This document shows positions 34,313 through 48,500 of a DNA stretch of 64,000 nucleotides, in pieces. The notes beneath the pieces were generated by a model. That model made no database searches. It was not told the DNA's origin and saw only the letters and a program-made list of their open reading frames with translations. Position 1 is the stretch's first letter; every line of letters starts with the position of its first letter. The position numbers and the translations under genes are program-made. This stretch comes from Polytrichum commune (lineage: Eukaryota; Streptophyta; Polytrichopsida; Polytrichales; Polytrichaceae), in assembly GCA_950295325.1 (NCBI GenBank), contig OX485807.1:41818440-41882439 (forward strand). Direction: 5' to 3'.

Positions 34313-37300
34313 TCAAAGATCACCAGCCTCAATTCTATCTATCATATCCACCCTAGTTTTCCTTTTCCAGTTATTGGTGGCGGCCACAAGATTGATGAGG
34401 CCTACAGCTTGTGACTTTGTGTACTCCTGCAATACCATTGAACAAGGTCGAATATCAAAGTCCATCCATTATTCATTGCAAGAAATTTAACAACAATAAC
34501 CACACTCCAGAAGATTTTGAAAAATGTGTAATTCAGAAATAACTTACAGGATGTGTTCGGACCCAATGCAAGTACTCTGTTTCGGGTAAATAGAATGCCT
34601 GTTACACAAAGGGGACAGAAGTTAGAGAAAAGAGTTTACACCTCAGCAGTAGTAGTCACCAAAAACGAGTAGAGTGCTTGGTACCTTAATGTAGGTTTCT
34701 ACAATTTGTAAGTTGGACCTCAGCCTTGGGGGTGCTAAATGCTGCAAGCCGTTTATCAGCACCTGCAAAAAGAATCTCGATGAGAATGTCAAATTTTGAA
34801 TTTTAGATTTAAACACACACACACACACATACAAATACAATTTTTTTTAAATAAAAAAATAAAAATTTCCAGGCTCAATGTTCAAGCTACATCCCTTACA
34901 CTCAAGAGATTAAAGGAATGCAGTAAACAAACCTGGAGATCAAGGGACATCAAGGCACGTCCTTCATTATTGCATCTCCGAATGCGTGAAAATCCTTCAA
35001 CAATGGTTTCTGCAAGGGTGTCCACTCCATACTCTAACAAAAGCTCCTGCATCTGTAAATCCAAGACAAGGTATAGGGCTAGATTCAGCAGGGACAATAT
35101 ACAAGACCAAATGGTGCTTACCACCAAAAGCCATGTCCTGTCTATATATTCACAGAACCATTAAAAGTAGAATGTTGTCTACTCAAAGCCATAAGAAAAC
35201 ACAATAGACAATTCTAAATCGACCATTTAACTAAGAGGACTCAAAACAACGGTTGGTTCACATTACTGAACTGTCAAAATTAAACATTCCTTGCTGCACA
35301 ACTTGTTAGCTAGGAAAATTCTGTAGAGCTACTTTGAAGAGTGCAGAAGAGAGAGTTTGAATGCAGTAAGTACAGCATGGTGCACCTCCTTCTCGAGACC
35401 ACCATAATTTATCTTTGTCGAGAACTGTTTGTATGCACCCAGGAGAGAATCCACATACCTGCCATAAAATGACATGAAACTTAATTACTGGCTGCGTTTC
35501 AAAGGTATATGCCAGCTTCAAAATCCTTCTGAAGCAGATAAGTATAAATCCCAATAGACTGGATAATCATTCTGGAGTGAAGACACAAAACTATTCTTTG
35601 AATCCCAATACTTGACATACCCATTGTGTTCCATTCCAAGATCTTTCAGCTCCCACCTTACATTTGCTATACGATCAATGTACCTGTATACCATCATATC
35701 CTCTCATCAAATTTCCAATCACTAACCACTTTCAGAGAAACAAATCATTCAACAAATGAAAGTGAGCCTTGAGTTGTCTTTTCCAGCAGTGCAGTAAGCA
35801 CTCATGAGGTTTTCTTAGAAACTAATAACAATATGATACTTACTCAGAACACCATTATGATACCAAATTCATCCATGACCATTTCTAGTCTTGTGAATTG
35901 GGTAAATTCACCATTAGAAAGAGAGAAACCAATGAGCACTGGTATGTAGTGACCTACCCTCCGATGTTGAGAAGCATCCTTGCCACCGCCTTGTACACAT
36001 GTTCTTTCAGATCAGGCACTGCATCTACCTACAGACAAAGGGAAACAAGTGCCTTTAAAACCTGCTTCTAAATACCTGTGACCCATGGGTAGCTACTGAC
36101 CTGCTGTCTGCTCTGAAAGATAACCACATGCTTGTGACACTATTGAAGGTGTACAGTGACTAACAATGAAGAAGCCACAATAGTCTGAGATCTCATGCAT
36201 ACCGAGCGTGTGTAAAAGAATTCTACTGCTGCCAGTGACTCTTGAGCCAGCATACATTGCAACAATGGCCGTGATCTTTTCAACATCTGTGCGAGGCAGG
36301 CTAAGGAGTCTGTTGCAACTGTACGCTCCTGCATCATATTCAAAATATTGGTGGCCACCATAAGGTATGAAGATAAATGAAGTATGCTTCTCACAACAGA
36401 CATCAACAACCATATAGTAGTCTGACTGTAGGGGCGTACTCCACCTTCCTGCATTGAAGATAAATTGCACAGGCTTGCATATACAGCAATTCTGAAGCAA
36501 TCTAGTGAACGAAGGCCACTAAAATTGATGAGAAATACAGATATTTTATAGACCACTTCCTCCCAGCAACATGACCAGTGAGGTCCCTCTATCTTTCAAA
36601 TAGGACGAGTTAAACCACCTTCAATCAAAACAAATCTTGTTCACCTTGATGGCAAATAAGTTGGTTGGGCTCATCACAATAGCTGCTCCTCCGAATACTG
36701 GGCTTGGAGCCACATCTGATTGCGTGTTACCCATGCCAGTTGGACTTGGCACTCCAGGACCAGAATTCAAATTTGGCATTGCCGTTTGAGCAATATTGCT
36801 TGAAGCCTGTTTCAAGCGCTGCTCCTCAAGCGCTTGGGATATCCTTAAAAGGGTCGTCCGTAATCGCGGTGTAAGCACTAAAACATAACCAACAAACATC
36901 CAATATGTAATTAGCTACCACCAATAGAGCAGACACTCCTGAGGAATTCACAGAAACCCTTAACCTACAATAAAGTGCAAGAATATTACACCAGGATTCA
37001 ACTATTCCAGACTTGATCAACAACAACATTTGACGAGAACCAGGACAATCTGCCAAAGAAGTACAACTAAAAGCATTTACTTTAGACTCATTTCACAAAT
37101 TTGGGATTATCAGTGTGGACAATTAGATCATATCCCTGCCCTTTCTGTAAAAAAACAGAACAATAAAAATATATATTGGATTACGTACAGTACGAATCTT
37201 GGCTCCGACCACCAGCAAATGCTTCACGCTGCCCAAAAGTCTTAAAAATGGAGAAAAAATAAAGTTCAAATAATTGGCTTAATCCCTGTAGAATCCAAAG

Positions 37301-40300
37301 AAACTCTTAGAAGCATGTGTGATATCCAGAACCCTGTTAGCCATAATGGAAGATAGAATATACGTAGTCAACAGAAGCACCATAATTTAATCTAAAAATC
37401 TAAAAACTGCAAGAATATGTCTATAAAAAAGCGACAGAAGTATAGTAAGCCACTGGATAAAGCATCACAGACCTTGAACACATCGGGGGCAACAGGCTGC
37501 ATAATTTGCATTAACCTTGCATACTTGTCCATATATCTGCCGACCAACCAACTAATTTTAGATTCAAAAGAATCAGGAATATACCACTTGCAAAAAACTG
37601 TCTTCAAGCATTTCTAAAGATGAAGAGGCCACCCTTGGAAACAGTTCATCAGGACCACATCAAAGGCATACAAAAGCAAGCAACAAAGTCAGCCAAATTC
37701 AGAGATATGGCAACATACTTATGTTCTCTTTCAATCTGGACATTACATCTTTGCGTGAAAAAAGCCATATGCTACAAGGAGAAAATGAGGACAAGACAGG
37801 CACACCTAAGGATGTTGACAGAAGAATTGGTAAGTATCAAACTCTTGTCATCGCCAGTTGATTGAGCATCCTTTGATTCCATAGTAGATGTAGATTTCCG
37901 AAATTTATGGTACAGGCGGCTTGGTAGTTGACTATCCTCATCTATGAAATCTGCTAGCAGATCCTCATTCTCATCGTCATCGTCATCGTCATCATCCACT
38001 TTAACAGTCCCATTCATGGCAACCCCTGCTTTGTCAGTGCCATTAACCTTAATAGCATCTCCTCCAACCACCTTTGAGGTCAAGGAGCCTTGCTGTCCTT
38101 TTTCACTAAAAGGATTACCCTTCTGAAGCCAATCTGCAAAGCCTGCCCTTCCAACACCAGAGCTCGGGGTACCAGCTCCTTGAGAACTTCCTGAAAGGTC
38201 ACTGGAAGTAGATGCCCGGACCAGAGATGCACCATGCCCAGTCAAACCTGCTAGATTTACTGACTTCAAAGCTAACGATGACAGGGGCTGCCACAACTCC
38301 CTCTCTACAACCATCCTCAGAACCTGCATTCATGCAAAATATCAGAAAATACGTACATTTTTTTAAGGTTCAGCAAACCGGACACTGGCTGCATGTGATT
38401 CTTTCATCCTCAACAATTTTGAACAGAAATTTGAGTGATATACAAATCTCTGCCCAACATCAACATAAATAATCTTTGTATTCATGGAACCGATAAGGGT
38501 CACATGTCATCAGATCCAGAAGAGGATGGCATCCAAGCCCAAGAGAACAGAGATCCTACTTTACTTTAGAAGTCTCTTCAGAGAAAACCAGTTATAAACC
38601 CCTGGTAGATATGAACTGTATTTTTTATAATGTCCACCTCAACAAGTACATACCAGTGATGTACAGACTGTCAACCTGTAATCCCAAAAGACCCAATTTG
38701 TGTCGGACCACACCACATACATCTGCCCAAAATTGATTCTTACCTCAAGATTTTGGCAGTGGTAAGCCCCAAAGTACAATTCACTCTGCTTTGTGAGTTT
38801 GGTCCGTAATGATACAGCTTCTGCACCACAAAAGGCCTCTCCTGCCAGAATGAATTTGTTTACCCAGTCCAGGCTTTGCAGAAACTGGTGAGGGCTTGTT
38901 TGACAAACTGCATCATTTGAGAGCAGTGCTGCCACACGTCGTGCAGCAATCTCCCAAACACTTTTCCGCCCACGTTCTAGTGCTCTGGCCACAGTTCCTA
39001 TTACCACTTCCTCCCGCTTAGCCAAATTGTAAGTAGTTCCATAATCTTCCCCTACACTCTGAACATCAAATTCAGCACTAGAAGATGTTCCATTTTCATA
39101 TACTTCTGTGTTATCAGAACTAAGTTTCCTTCTGGACCCATTCCGTGTAAGGAGCCTGCTTGCATGTACAGATGTTGGAGACAAGGGCATAGCTAAAGAT
39201 TCTGATGAAAGTGATCCTGTGCGGACATGCCTGCTCTCCCTCACAATGTGACTTAGGTCACCATGACTACCAGAACGCCGGTGGTGGAGCTTTCCATTCA
39301 AACGTGTTGCCACTGGAGGATCTTCAGCAGGGGTTTCAATTTCAAGAGACTGAATAAGACAAACAGAAGAGAAGCTCAATCTTCAGCAACGACAGATGTA
39401 CAAAGAAGTATACTCAATGCATAAATGGTCTCAATGGTCCAGAAAGCTTAATACAACTATTGGCAGAATCTGAAAGCAACTTACATCCTTCAACCAAGAA
39501 TCTGTCCTCCAACGCTATGTTGCATAACATAAGCAAATTCTCGTATAGTTCAGGTCATCTACCTCAGGTTGTTGGTGCCATGTCATCATGGTGTGGTATG
39601 AACACATCAAGTCAAACAGAACCTCCAGAGTCTTGCACAGAAATTGCCTGAACTTGGCCTCAGGGAGCTGCATACACAGGTCCCTATATGGGAGTCTGCA
39701 ATAACCACAACTTTCCAGGGAAGTGAGTTGAGAGTAGTATCAGTTGAAAGTGGACAAACCAAAATTGCAACAAAATCAAACTACAAGGGCCTACATTTCA
39801 CTAATAATCAAGGTGATGATGGTGCCAATGTTAAGCTTAAAACCCAAACTATATTCATTCTATTATCATGTTTGGTCAACAGATGTAGCATTCAAACTTG
39901 AATATAAGCTGTACTGCTGAAACTATTTCCATGTGCATGGAGATAACATCATAGGACTGAGGGTAAACAGAAAAGTTGCAAGCAATTGAGAGACTGTATT
40001 TGTATAATTTAGAGTCGATGAGACTGGTAAAGACTTCCACCTGCCCTTCTTCTGTGCCATTTGTTCATCTTCTCCCTGCACATGAATGCATTTTAGTTGT
40101 GAAAACTTTGCTGGAAAGAGAACATTTGCATGTATTAGTCAGGTGACTGCACAACAATGAGATGGCTATACTGTCACAAGGGAACCTGAACCATGAGAGG
40201 AGTCCGTATAACAATGTCACACCTTAGCATAATCAGATTGTAGTGTTTGGTCCTTTGTACAGGCCATAGCCTTCCAACTTCCTCCAAACAAATTTCATGT

Positions 40301-43300
40301 ACAATGAGTCATCCAAGATTGGCAGGTGATCAACCAGAAATCCTTCTAAAGATCTTTCCAGTTGGTTTGAAATGATGCCTACATACAGAGAGAGGGAGCA
40401 CCTGAAACAGCAAGTTTTTCAGCACATCATGTGTTTCGGTGACGACATTTTGTGCAAAAAAACTCTGTACCTTGTCAGCAAGACTTGTAACATCATCAAG
40501 TAAAGTGTAAGCATTGATTACCTGCAAGCATTAAAGCAATTTTCTTCAGACCTACTTCAAGGAATGGAATATTTCTGAAAATGAAATGCAGCTACAAGTA
40601 TCTCCAAAACAGGAGAAAACCATGCCTGTGCTTTCTGAAGAGCTTGCAACTCTTTTGTTAACAACCCGGAAAGTATACCAACAGTAAATAAACACCTACA
40701 CACAAAAATCATAGGGCTGAATAGTCTATAAATCACACATTCCTGAACTTGTTTTTAAAAGTCTGATAAATGGCCATGTTATACGTACCAGAGACACAAA
40801 CACAAACACAAATACAGAAGTTGACCTTAAAACTTACAATTTTATACTTCTCCACATCAAACTTTCGACAAACTTCCATGAGTAGAGCATCAACTTTGCT
40901 TATTGTTCTCTGGAGCCATTCCTGTAAATACACTCAAATTGAATATTAGGGGAATACAAACAAGGATTGAAAGACTAATTAATGTGTAAACCATTGCAAA
41001 CAGGAAACAAGGCGTTAATCAACAGTAAGAATGAGCACTAGAAAATAAAATCAAAACAACAAGAGGAAAGCACACAACAGGCCAACATGAGCCACAAAAC
41101 ACAAATAGAGTTGAACCACAAAAAGGAAGAGGCAGAATAAAAATTACAAACAGTTGACATCAGGTCACACCTCTATACTCTGATTCATCTCTTGTACAGC
41201 TAACATTTCTGGGCAATCCTCCAGCAACAGGAGACACTCTGAGCACATATGCAGGGCCTGTACATCCAAAATCACTGCATGCTTTTAACATTTAGTGGCA
41301 ACAGAAACTGAAACACAAAAAAAGGTCACCTCCAACAAACTTAGTGGCAAACTTTTAAATGTGGATAGTTAGTATTGCTACATTACCAACTCCCCTACCT
41401 TTTCTTATAGGCTTAGTTAGTGTTCAGGACAAAGCAGCTCTTTATCTATCCAATCATCTAATATTGAGGAAACTTACTTTACAAAAATTCCCTTCATCAA
41501 CCACACTGTCGAGGCGAGATTTTATATCCAAAGCCTGGTGCACTCGCTCCAACACTGGATCCATGTCCTGTATTTCCCCCAAGTCAGACTAAGGTATGAC
41601 ATTTTCAAATAGATGACAAACAAGAGTTAGAACCATGAGTTGAGTCCCAAAAAGAATCAAGAGCACAAAGTGATTTACCAGTAGAACCTGCTTCTTTCTC
41701 ACATTTGCTGCCACCACAAGATCCTGAGAGACTTCAAACGTGGCCCTTGCCAAAAATCTTCTACCATTCTGTAAAAAGATCTCAGCATAAATTAGCAAAC
41801 AACAAGTGCTTAAAATAGTATGTGTCATGCAAGTGCCAGAATATGTGCACATTACCTTGACAATTATACTTGCAACCTGCAAATCTCTGTCAAGTTCTGT
41901 TACAAGCTGCATCCCCTTCACTGCCAACAAAATGAGATATGTTAACTATGTTGACATTAATCGTGATCCCACAATGCTTGGGTTAAAAAATAGTTCCTAC
42001 ATTCTTAGGAAAAAAGTTTGTGAGCAATTCACAGAGGACTACTTGATAGTCAACCATAATTCAATGATACGAATTGACGTCATTTTCAGTTGTAGCTAGG
42101 AAATCTTCCAGCTGTTTAATGTACAATACTGACCATGCATAAGATCCTCCACAAGTAAACAGAATTAGGGAGGCCTTGAACTGCATACCCATCTCTTCAT
42201 GATGCTCCATAACTTGTTTAGACAGGCTTTCCGTAATGACATCAAGTTGCAACAACTTCTGCCCAACCTACAGGGGAGCATTAACAGAAAGATGAGCAAG
42301 TGTAAACATGTATATTCCTTTCAACATTCCCTTTATTAACAATGGAAATAGTGGGAAACAACCACTCATAATTGCTAATCCATATAAACACTTCCTTCAA
42401 ATCTGGCCATGGCTGAAAACAGTGAGAAAGCAAGACATTGATAGCTTACAAACCAGTAACAAGTTACAACAAGAGTATACCTTGTTGTCAAAATACCCCT
42501 GATTAACACCTTCGTCGGGAATATGTTCCAGCATATGTCTAATGGGATCAAAGTTCTGTTCAATAAAACGGTACACTTTAGCATCCAAAGCATTGTAGAG
42601 ATGCCACGTAAATAAATTCCTTTGTTTCTTCCGTTAACAAATACCAATAAGCTCTCATTTGAAAACACTCTGATTACACTGTGTCATCATTCAACATTGG
42701 CCTCTAAACCACCAAAGAGCATGCGTGTCTGCCCATGGACACCAAATAAAACAGGGGCTGGCCAATAGAACCTACTGGAGTCCTCCCCAGCAAGTACAAT
42801 GATATCCAAACAAGGGCATAAGATTGTTCTGGATGGAATGACTCCCTTCATATCCTACAGATCCAGTGCAAAAAACATTCATGTTCAAAGACCTGGACAT
42901 AAACATAAAAATCACTGCGTCCATAATTACAACAAGCTTAGTCATAAGTCATAATGGAAATCGTAGCGATCAAGAAGACCATGGCAGTAGACAAGCCTAC
43001 AGGGTACTTATGAGGTACCCACATGAAGTCCAAATTTAAGCATTATGATCAGCAGATTTGAGTAACATGTCCTAAACTTGTAAAACTTGAGCATAAGTCT
43101 AATGGAGCTATGATTCAAAACCAACACCAGAAGAGATAGTATCTGTAGATGCAAGGAGAAACCATACATCCTCATAGAACACTTGCTCAAGCTCCTCTGC
43201 TGGCTCTCCACGAGGTCGTGTGGTGTAGACAGAGCCCGGCCTCTCAGATAGCGATAGACGTTCATGAGGAGGAAGAGCTGCAATTTTGCGAGCAACTGCA

Positions 43301-44357
43301 GCAGCAGCAGCAGCTCGAGCTGGCACCTGATGACAACCACAAAGCATTATATAGTGTAGGTGGCTCCTGGTAGTCAGCAGGAATTTATACCAAAGTGAAG
43401 CTAAAAACCTGCATCCTAAACCAATGCAGATTATATCTGAAGTGCACTACGTCCTTAGACAGAGACAATGCTCCCTCAACAGAGATCTGCTTTGTGATCG
43501 TCATACCCATTGAGTGGTCTCCACCTCCCACTTATTCAACTCAAGTTTAGCAGGCAATCTCCAAAGAATGGCATGCTCGCAAGACATACATTGACTTCAT
43601 AAGGGAAATGAGCAGAGAATAATATCTCACAACCCGGGTGTCAGTCACGAGCTGACCACTTATGCAGCCATGCATTAATTTCTCACTGAAATTATGGACA
43701 TGGATCGTATGAACTGCTCATGTCCACCATCTTGCTACAGCCAGATTTCTATTGAGGATGACAGTGAGAGTTTGGGAATGCTTGCTTCACACAGAGAATT
43801 GCTGATCCGATTCTGATTGGCTAGCAATGCAAAATATTGTTGCGATTAAATTCAGCACTCTCGTGCAGGCGAACCTGAAACCCTTCTAAGAATTTTACAG
43901 TCTCTTGTGCGATTTGGCAACATGCACAAGGTAAACTTCCTCAAAACCTCGCAACGCAACTTCCACCCTCCTGTCATAGGCCTTCGATTTCCAACTTCCG
44001 CGCCACACGCCAATATGCCGAAACTACATTATGCCGGGAACAATTGGAGTTTACCGACCAGCTCAATGGCGCAATTTATTCACGACATCATCAGAGTCCA
44101 CAAATGAAGTCCGCTTTTCTCTAATCGTCTCAACAAACTATGCCTCATTCTCATGTCGATACCCGATGCCCTGCCTACATGGCATCTCAATCCACGGACT
44201 TTTCTCTCTCTCAGCCAATCAATCACGTGCACGGTTCCCTCACAGGAAGAAGTTAGGGCAGAGTTACCTCCGGACGCCCTGACGACGACCTTGTGAGTTG
44301 TCTTGAGGATGCGACTGATCTTATCCACTTTTCACCTAAGCTATAGATATCGTCCAT
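34313..44357 (-). CDS. VPS50: VPS50/syndetin, EARP endosomal recycling complex subunit, 25 exons
   Basis: Seen (5' to 3'): exons 44357-44268, 43326-43168, 42555-42481, 42267-42189, 41920-41856, 41768-41679, 41567-41478, 41257-41171, 40921-40838, 40521-40402, 40075-40041, 39683-39563, 39349-38744, 38323-37806, 37536-37473, 37285-37189, 36877-36645, 36328-36203, 36028-35958, 35683-35621, 35458-35386, 35052-34933, 34762-34685, 34598-34548, 34426-34313. All junctions are GT-AG and phases fit, giving 1102 residues ending TGA. The N-terminal VPS54_N-like coiled-coil region has FDPIRHMLEHIPDE, MEHHEEM and NGRRFL. The centre has EEFC-like EAFCGAEAV and a low-complexity linker with eight Asp. The C-terminal syndetin (DUF2451) region has RLRTTLLRIS, RCNNEGRALMSLDLQ and ETYIKAFYLPETEY. 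Known: VPS50 replaces VPS54 in EARP, joining VPS51-53 to tether recycling-endosome vesicles. The start ATG lies in exon 1 (MDDIYSLGEKW). Cytosolic and peripheral to membranes. Confidence 0.94.
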
Positions 44358-44932
44358 GGTTGCTGCTGCCTCCACTTACAATAATAAAAATCTGCTAATA
44401 AGAGCTAATGTGAAGGTCGTGGGAGCAGGATCGCAACGTAGCATTGATGATTCCTCAACCCTTCTTCCACTCCCATCCACAAGACCTACTGCATCAAGCC
44501 CTTCTTCCTCCACCTGTGTTACTGTTGATGCTCTCTCCCTCCCCCGTTCGCTGTAGACTGCCTTCTCTCGATCTCGATGCTTCTCCCTCCCCATCGCTCC
44601 CTATTTTCCTCGCCCCGTCGATAAATCGAAGCAAATCGGGGCTCCCTTCCCTCTTCGCTCCACTTCGGTAAACCCTAAGGAGCGTGCGAGCAGCGCATCG
44701 GACCCCGATCCCCTGCTCGAAGTAGGCAGCAACAACGATGAAGGCGCCTGATGATTGCGCACCGTCGACGGGGGGTCCGTGAAGCGGCCGTTCTTCAAAG
44801 ACCGCCGCGAGCGGCCGTCAACGGCTCCCCTGTCTGCCCCACCGAACGGCGCAGTCGCCTCCCCTTTCTCTGCCAGTTTAGTTGGTAATTTTTTAAGTCA
44901 TTCACAAATACAATAAGTGTGCTATAATACAA
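44358..44932. promoter_or_regulatory. VPS50 5' leader and promoter region
   Basis: Upstream of the VPS50 ATG on its strand. The part from about 44500 to 44870 is GC- and CT-rich compared with its surroundings, as expected of a leader and core promoter. No clear TATA box. Antisense and sense ORFs here lack support. Confidence 0.4.
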
Positions 44933-44956
44933 ATATATATATATATATATATATAT
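44933..44956. repeat. (AT)12 microsatellite
   Basis: 24-bp AT/TA run. Confidence 0.9.
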
Positions 44957-44969
44957 CCCCTAATATAAG

Positions 44970-45510
44970 AGGTTTGTTCATAAGTCATTGTTGTCGTCTG
45001 CCATCAACAACTCCATTTTATTGTATCTTTCACGTGTGGTCATTTGTGCAAGAATATGGGCGGATTGGGTGGAATCGAATGATGTATGCATGTAGGTTGT
45101 TCCCTACTATAGTTGACTAGCATTTTGAGCACTTTGATAATTCATGAGTTGCTAAAGATGATGTGATAGGCATTCGTAGTGGAGATCGGATAAGTGTACC
45201 TCTTAGTGTCGAAGACCGTTGTGAATCATCTATAGTTTTTAAATGTGTTGTGTGTTGTGGGTTTGCTTTGACATTGGAGTTAGCACCAAAAGTTCCAGCT
45301 CGATTGTTTATTAGGATTCGGTACTTCAACATTAAAGTCATTCGCAAACTCGGAATGAATGATTCTAATAGTCTAGATGAATGGGAAGCATGCTTGTGTG
45401 AAGCCATCGTTGTTTATCATCAACAACCCAACTTCTTCCTCAAAATCTGTGAAACCACACCCTTCTCGTGTGGTCATTTATGCAAGAATGTGGTCAGATA
45501 AAGCATAAAC
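44970..45510. repeat. Degenerate direct repeat pair
   Basis: The block ending CGTGTGGTCATTTGTGCAAG at about 45031-45055 recurs as CGTGTGGTCATTTATGCAAG at about 45470-45490, each preceded by a CATC(A)ACAAC stretch. The two copies lie about 430 bp apart. The intervening frame (45163-45501) is open but unrecognised. It may be an old LTR-like or duplicated segment. Confidence 0.45.
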
Positions 45511-48500
45511 GAAGGGCGCTCTCAAATGCAACCAAATTACGTTTTAATAGTAATGTTCCCATAGATATGATATGCATCCATGTGGAGGATATAGTTGTGC
45601 AGAATATTAAACCACATGTGGGTTTTGTGTATAAATTGATGCTAATTTGTGAGTGAGACATGGGTACAAGGGGAGGTGATGCTCTTGTTAAGAACCTAAA
45701 TCATATACCTATTTGTATTATTTAATCATTTGTTATGTGTTAACTAGTTACTAATTACTACAACTAGCCATGCGACCTTCAATAAGGTTATATTTTATCT
45801 GATATGTGTCTTCCAATCCATATTTTGTCCTCTTAGTTTCTCATAAATAGTGCAAATTTACAAAATACATAAAAGATGAGAACTTCATCAATTTTTGTAA
45901 GCATCTCTAGACAAGCACCTCGTAGCCAATATATTGCAAAGTTGTCAACTCGTTGATTCGTCATGGATGGCATGCATTGAAAACCACATAAACCAACGAT
46001 TTTTTTTGAAGTTTGGTGTAAACGGTTTAGTTGTTGTAACATGCTACGTATTGACCATTTCAATTTTGTTTATATGAAAACGTGTACATGGAGATGACTT
46101 GTCTCGGACAAGATAAGAGGCTTGTGGATAATAAGCCAAGTGGACGGTGTCTAAAGATTATGAATACGAGCCTTAAATTTGAGTATCTTAACTTTGGATC
46201 AGAACATTGGGATCTTATGTGAAGCGGATTCATAACTTGGTCAATTAGGCAAATTGGCAATGACTCAATTAGAGTTATATAAAAATTAGATTTTTTTGTA
46301 TGAATCTATGAGAATCCTTCACGAAGTTATTACATTTGATCGACATTGGTAACTCTTGGTAAAACATAAATGTCAATCACATTTGGATGCAACTTTATGG
46401 TTTACAATGAAGACTTCAATTAGGAAATGGCTTTTAGATTTGCTATTATGTGGAAGATTGATTGACGGTTGTTAGAATATAGATAGATAGATAGATGTTC
46501 GAGAAGAAGTCTATGGGAGGTGAAATGAGCTTCCAGCCTCTCGTGAGGCCACATCATTCTTTCACAACACTTTGCTACCTTGGAGACTTCGTAATACTTG
46601 ATTACTATAGTTTGCTTTATCACTCTAGTATCTCTCAATCCCAAAACACAAGTGTTCGTTTTTGGTACTTAATTTGAAAATAGTGCATGAATATGGTGAA
46701 ATTTGGAGCAAATTTTAATTCATACATGAATGCATGTTCTTTTTTAGTAATAGACTGTAGATGGTTTAGCATCAGTTATAGGTAGAATTTTGTGGTCATG
46801 TACCCTTTGTATTTGCAGTATTGTCCATGCTCGTTTCCGGCGTCGAACTCAAGTTTTAGTCTATAATTTTGAACATGGTGAATCAATCATTGTGGGGATC
46901 GCATGATATAAAGGTAGAGGGTGCTCAAACCACAAGGCTTTAAGCTATTGCACATACATGTGGCTATGTGGTTGATATAAGAAGTAAAATCATATTAGCC
47001 TTTGGGCTAAACATAGGTATAAAAAAAGAAATATATATATTTTTAGCCTCAATTGAATATTCGATGAATATCTGAACTTAAAACCACTAGTTCCCTTAAA
47101 CCAATCCATAGGTCATGTGTATGACGATCTTGCATATGGTGAGGACCTCCATATTCATTGTCTAGAACCAACACAACATAATTGGGTACTAGACCCAAGC
47201 TAGATCAAAGTCCAACTAGTGACAGTGCACAAAGCCACGTAGCCACCTCCATGATCCCAACCTGGTTCACTTGCAAAACCAACACCTTGCATCTTGGGTA
47301 CCGAACCCCTCGGTGTTTTATGAGCCTACCTCCTTGGCTTTGTGAATAGAATGGCTAGAACCGTCCCCCCCCCCCTCCATTTAATGTATAGAATGTCTAT
47401 AATAGGCATTAACAAGCCACCCTAAACCCATCTTGAACCAACCCAAGATAGAGTGCAGCCCGTTTACCTACCTACATGGAGGTAGTGGAGGGTGCTATGA
47501 GGCGGTGCCACTATTGGCACTTAAAATCGTCACATGTGGGCCCGGATACTCCTACACCATGGGAAACGATTCAAGGTAGTAGAGTGTTGGCAAATGGGGG
47601 GCGTTTATAGTTGTTGGTTTTGAGCGTGGTGTTGGTTTTAGCACTCTATGCCTTACTACTACATTGATTATCCCAATCAACACGTGTTACTATTCAGAGT
47701 TACACAATGTTATAACTATTTAATGATGATGTAATACTTTACGAAGCAAAGTCATTTATTTTATATAATGTCCAAACAACCTATTGAACTTTCTTAATTA
47801 AAAATTAAAGACGTTCTTGCACTGCGGAATAGTAACACACACTGATTGAGATAACCAATGTAATGAAGGTCTCTTCTCCTATATGGTTGAGAAGGAGGCT
47901 TATAGTCTTATCATGAAATGCCGCCCTTTGAAGCGGCCACATCACTTGTTAGGGTTATTAGGGTTAGGGTTAGAAAAGCACCGACGGAGAGACGAAATTG
48001 CTCCGCACCGGAAGACAATTCATGGAGCTTTGTTGTGTGGAGATGCAATGAGAACAAAAACAACCACACATGAGTGGTGAGGGTTTTGAGGTTTCGCATC
48101 GCTTTTGGAAATTTTTATGATATACATGGGATGTGGAGTCCAAATCCACATTCATTGACTTACAATTATCTAATGCAAAGGTTAGACCACATTATTTGTA
48201 TTGCATTCGTTTCATGCTTTATTGGGTTCATCTTTCTCTATGTCTTCGGGATTGAACAACAATTGTTGAACATCAAGATGTAAACCGACAAGGTTGTGAG
48301 ATACATAATTTAGGTTCATTCAACTTACATGTAATGAATTATGCAATCTAGACTATGTGCGGTACTAAGTTAACTATTGCATAGTAGATTGTATTGAAAA
48401 AACATGCATGACAATGGATTCATTTGCAAATACATCTTCATTTTGCATTGTTGAGTTTCCTAAATAGCATGAGAGTAGTAATTATTGGCACTAGATCTAA

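Noticed and set aside
47949-47973. Telomere-like TTAGGG repeats
   Set aside because: Only about three imperfect units, which can occur by chance in AT-rich plant DNA.
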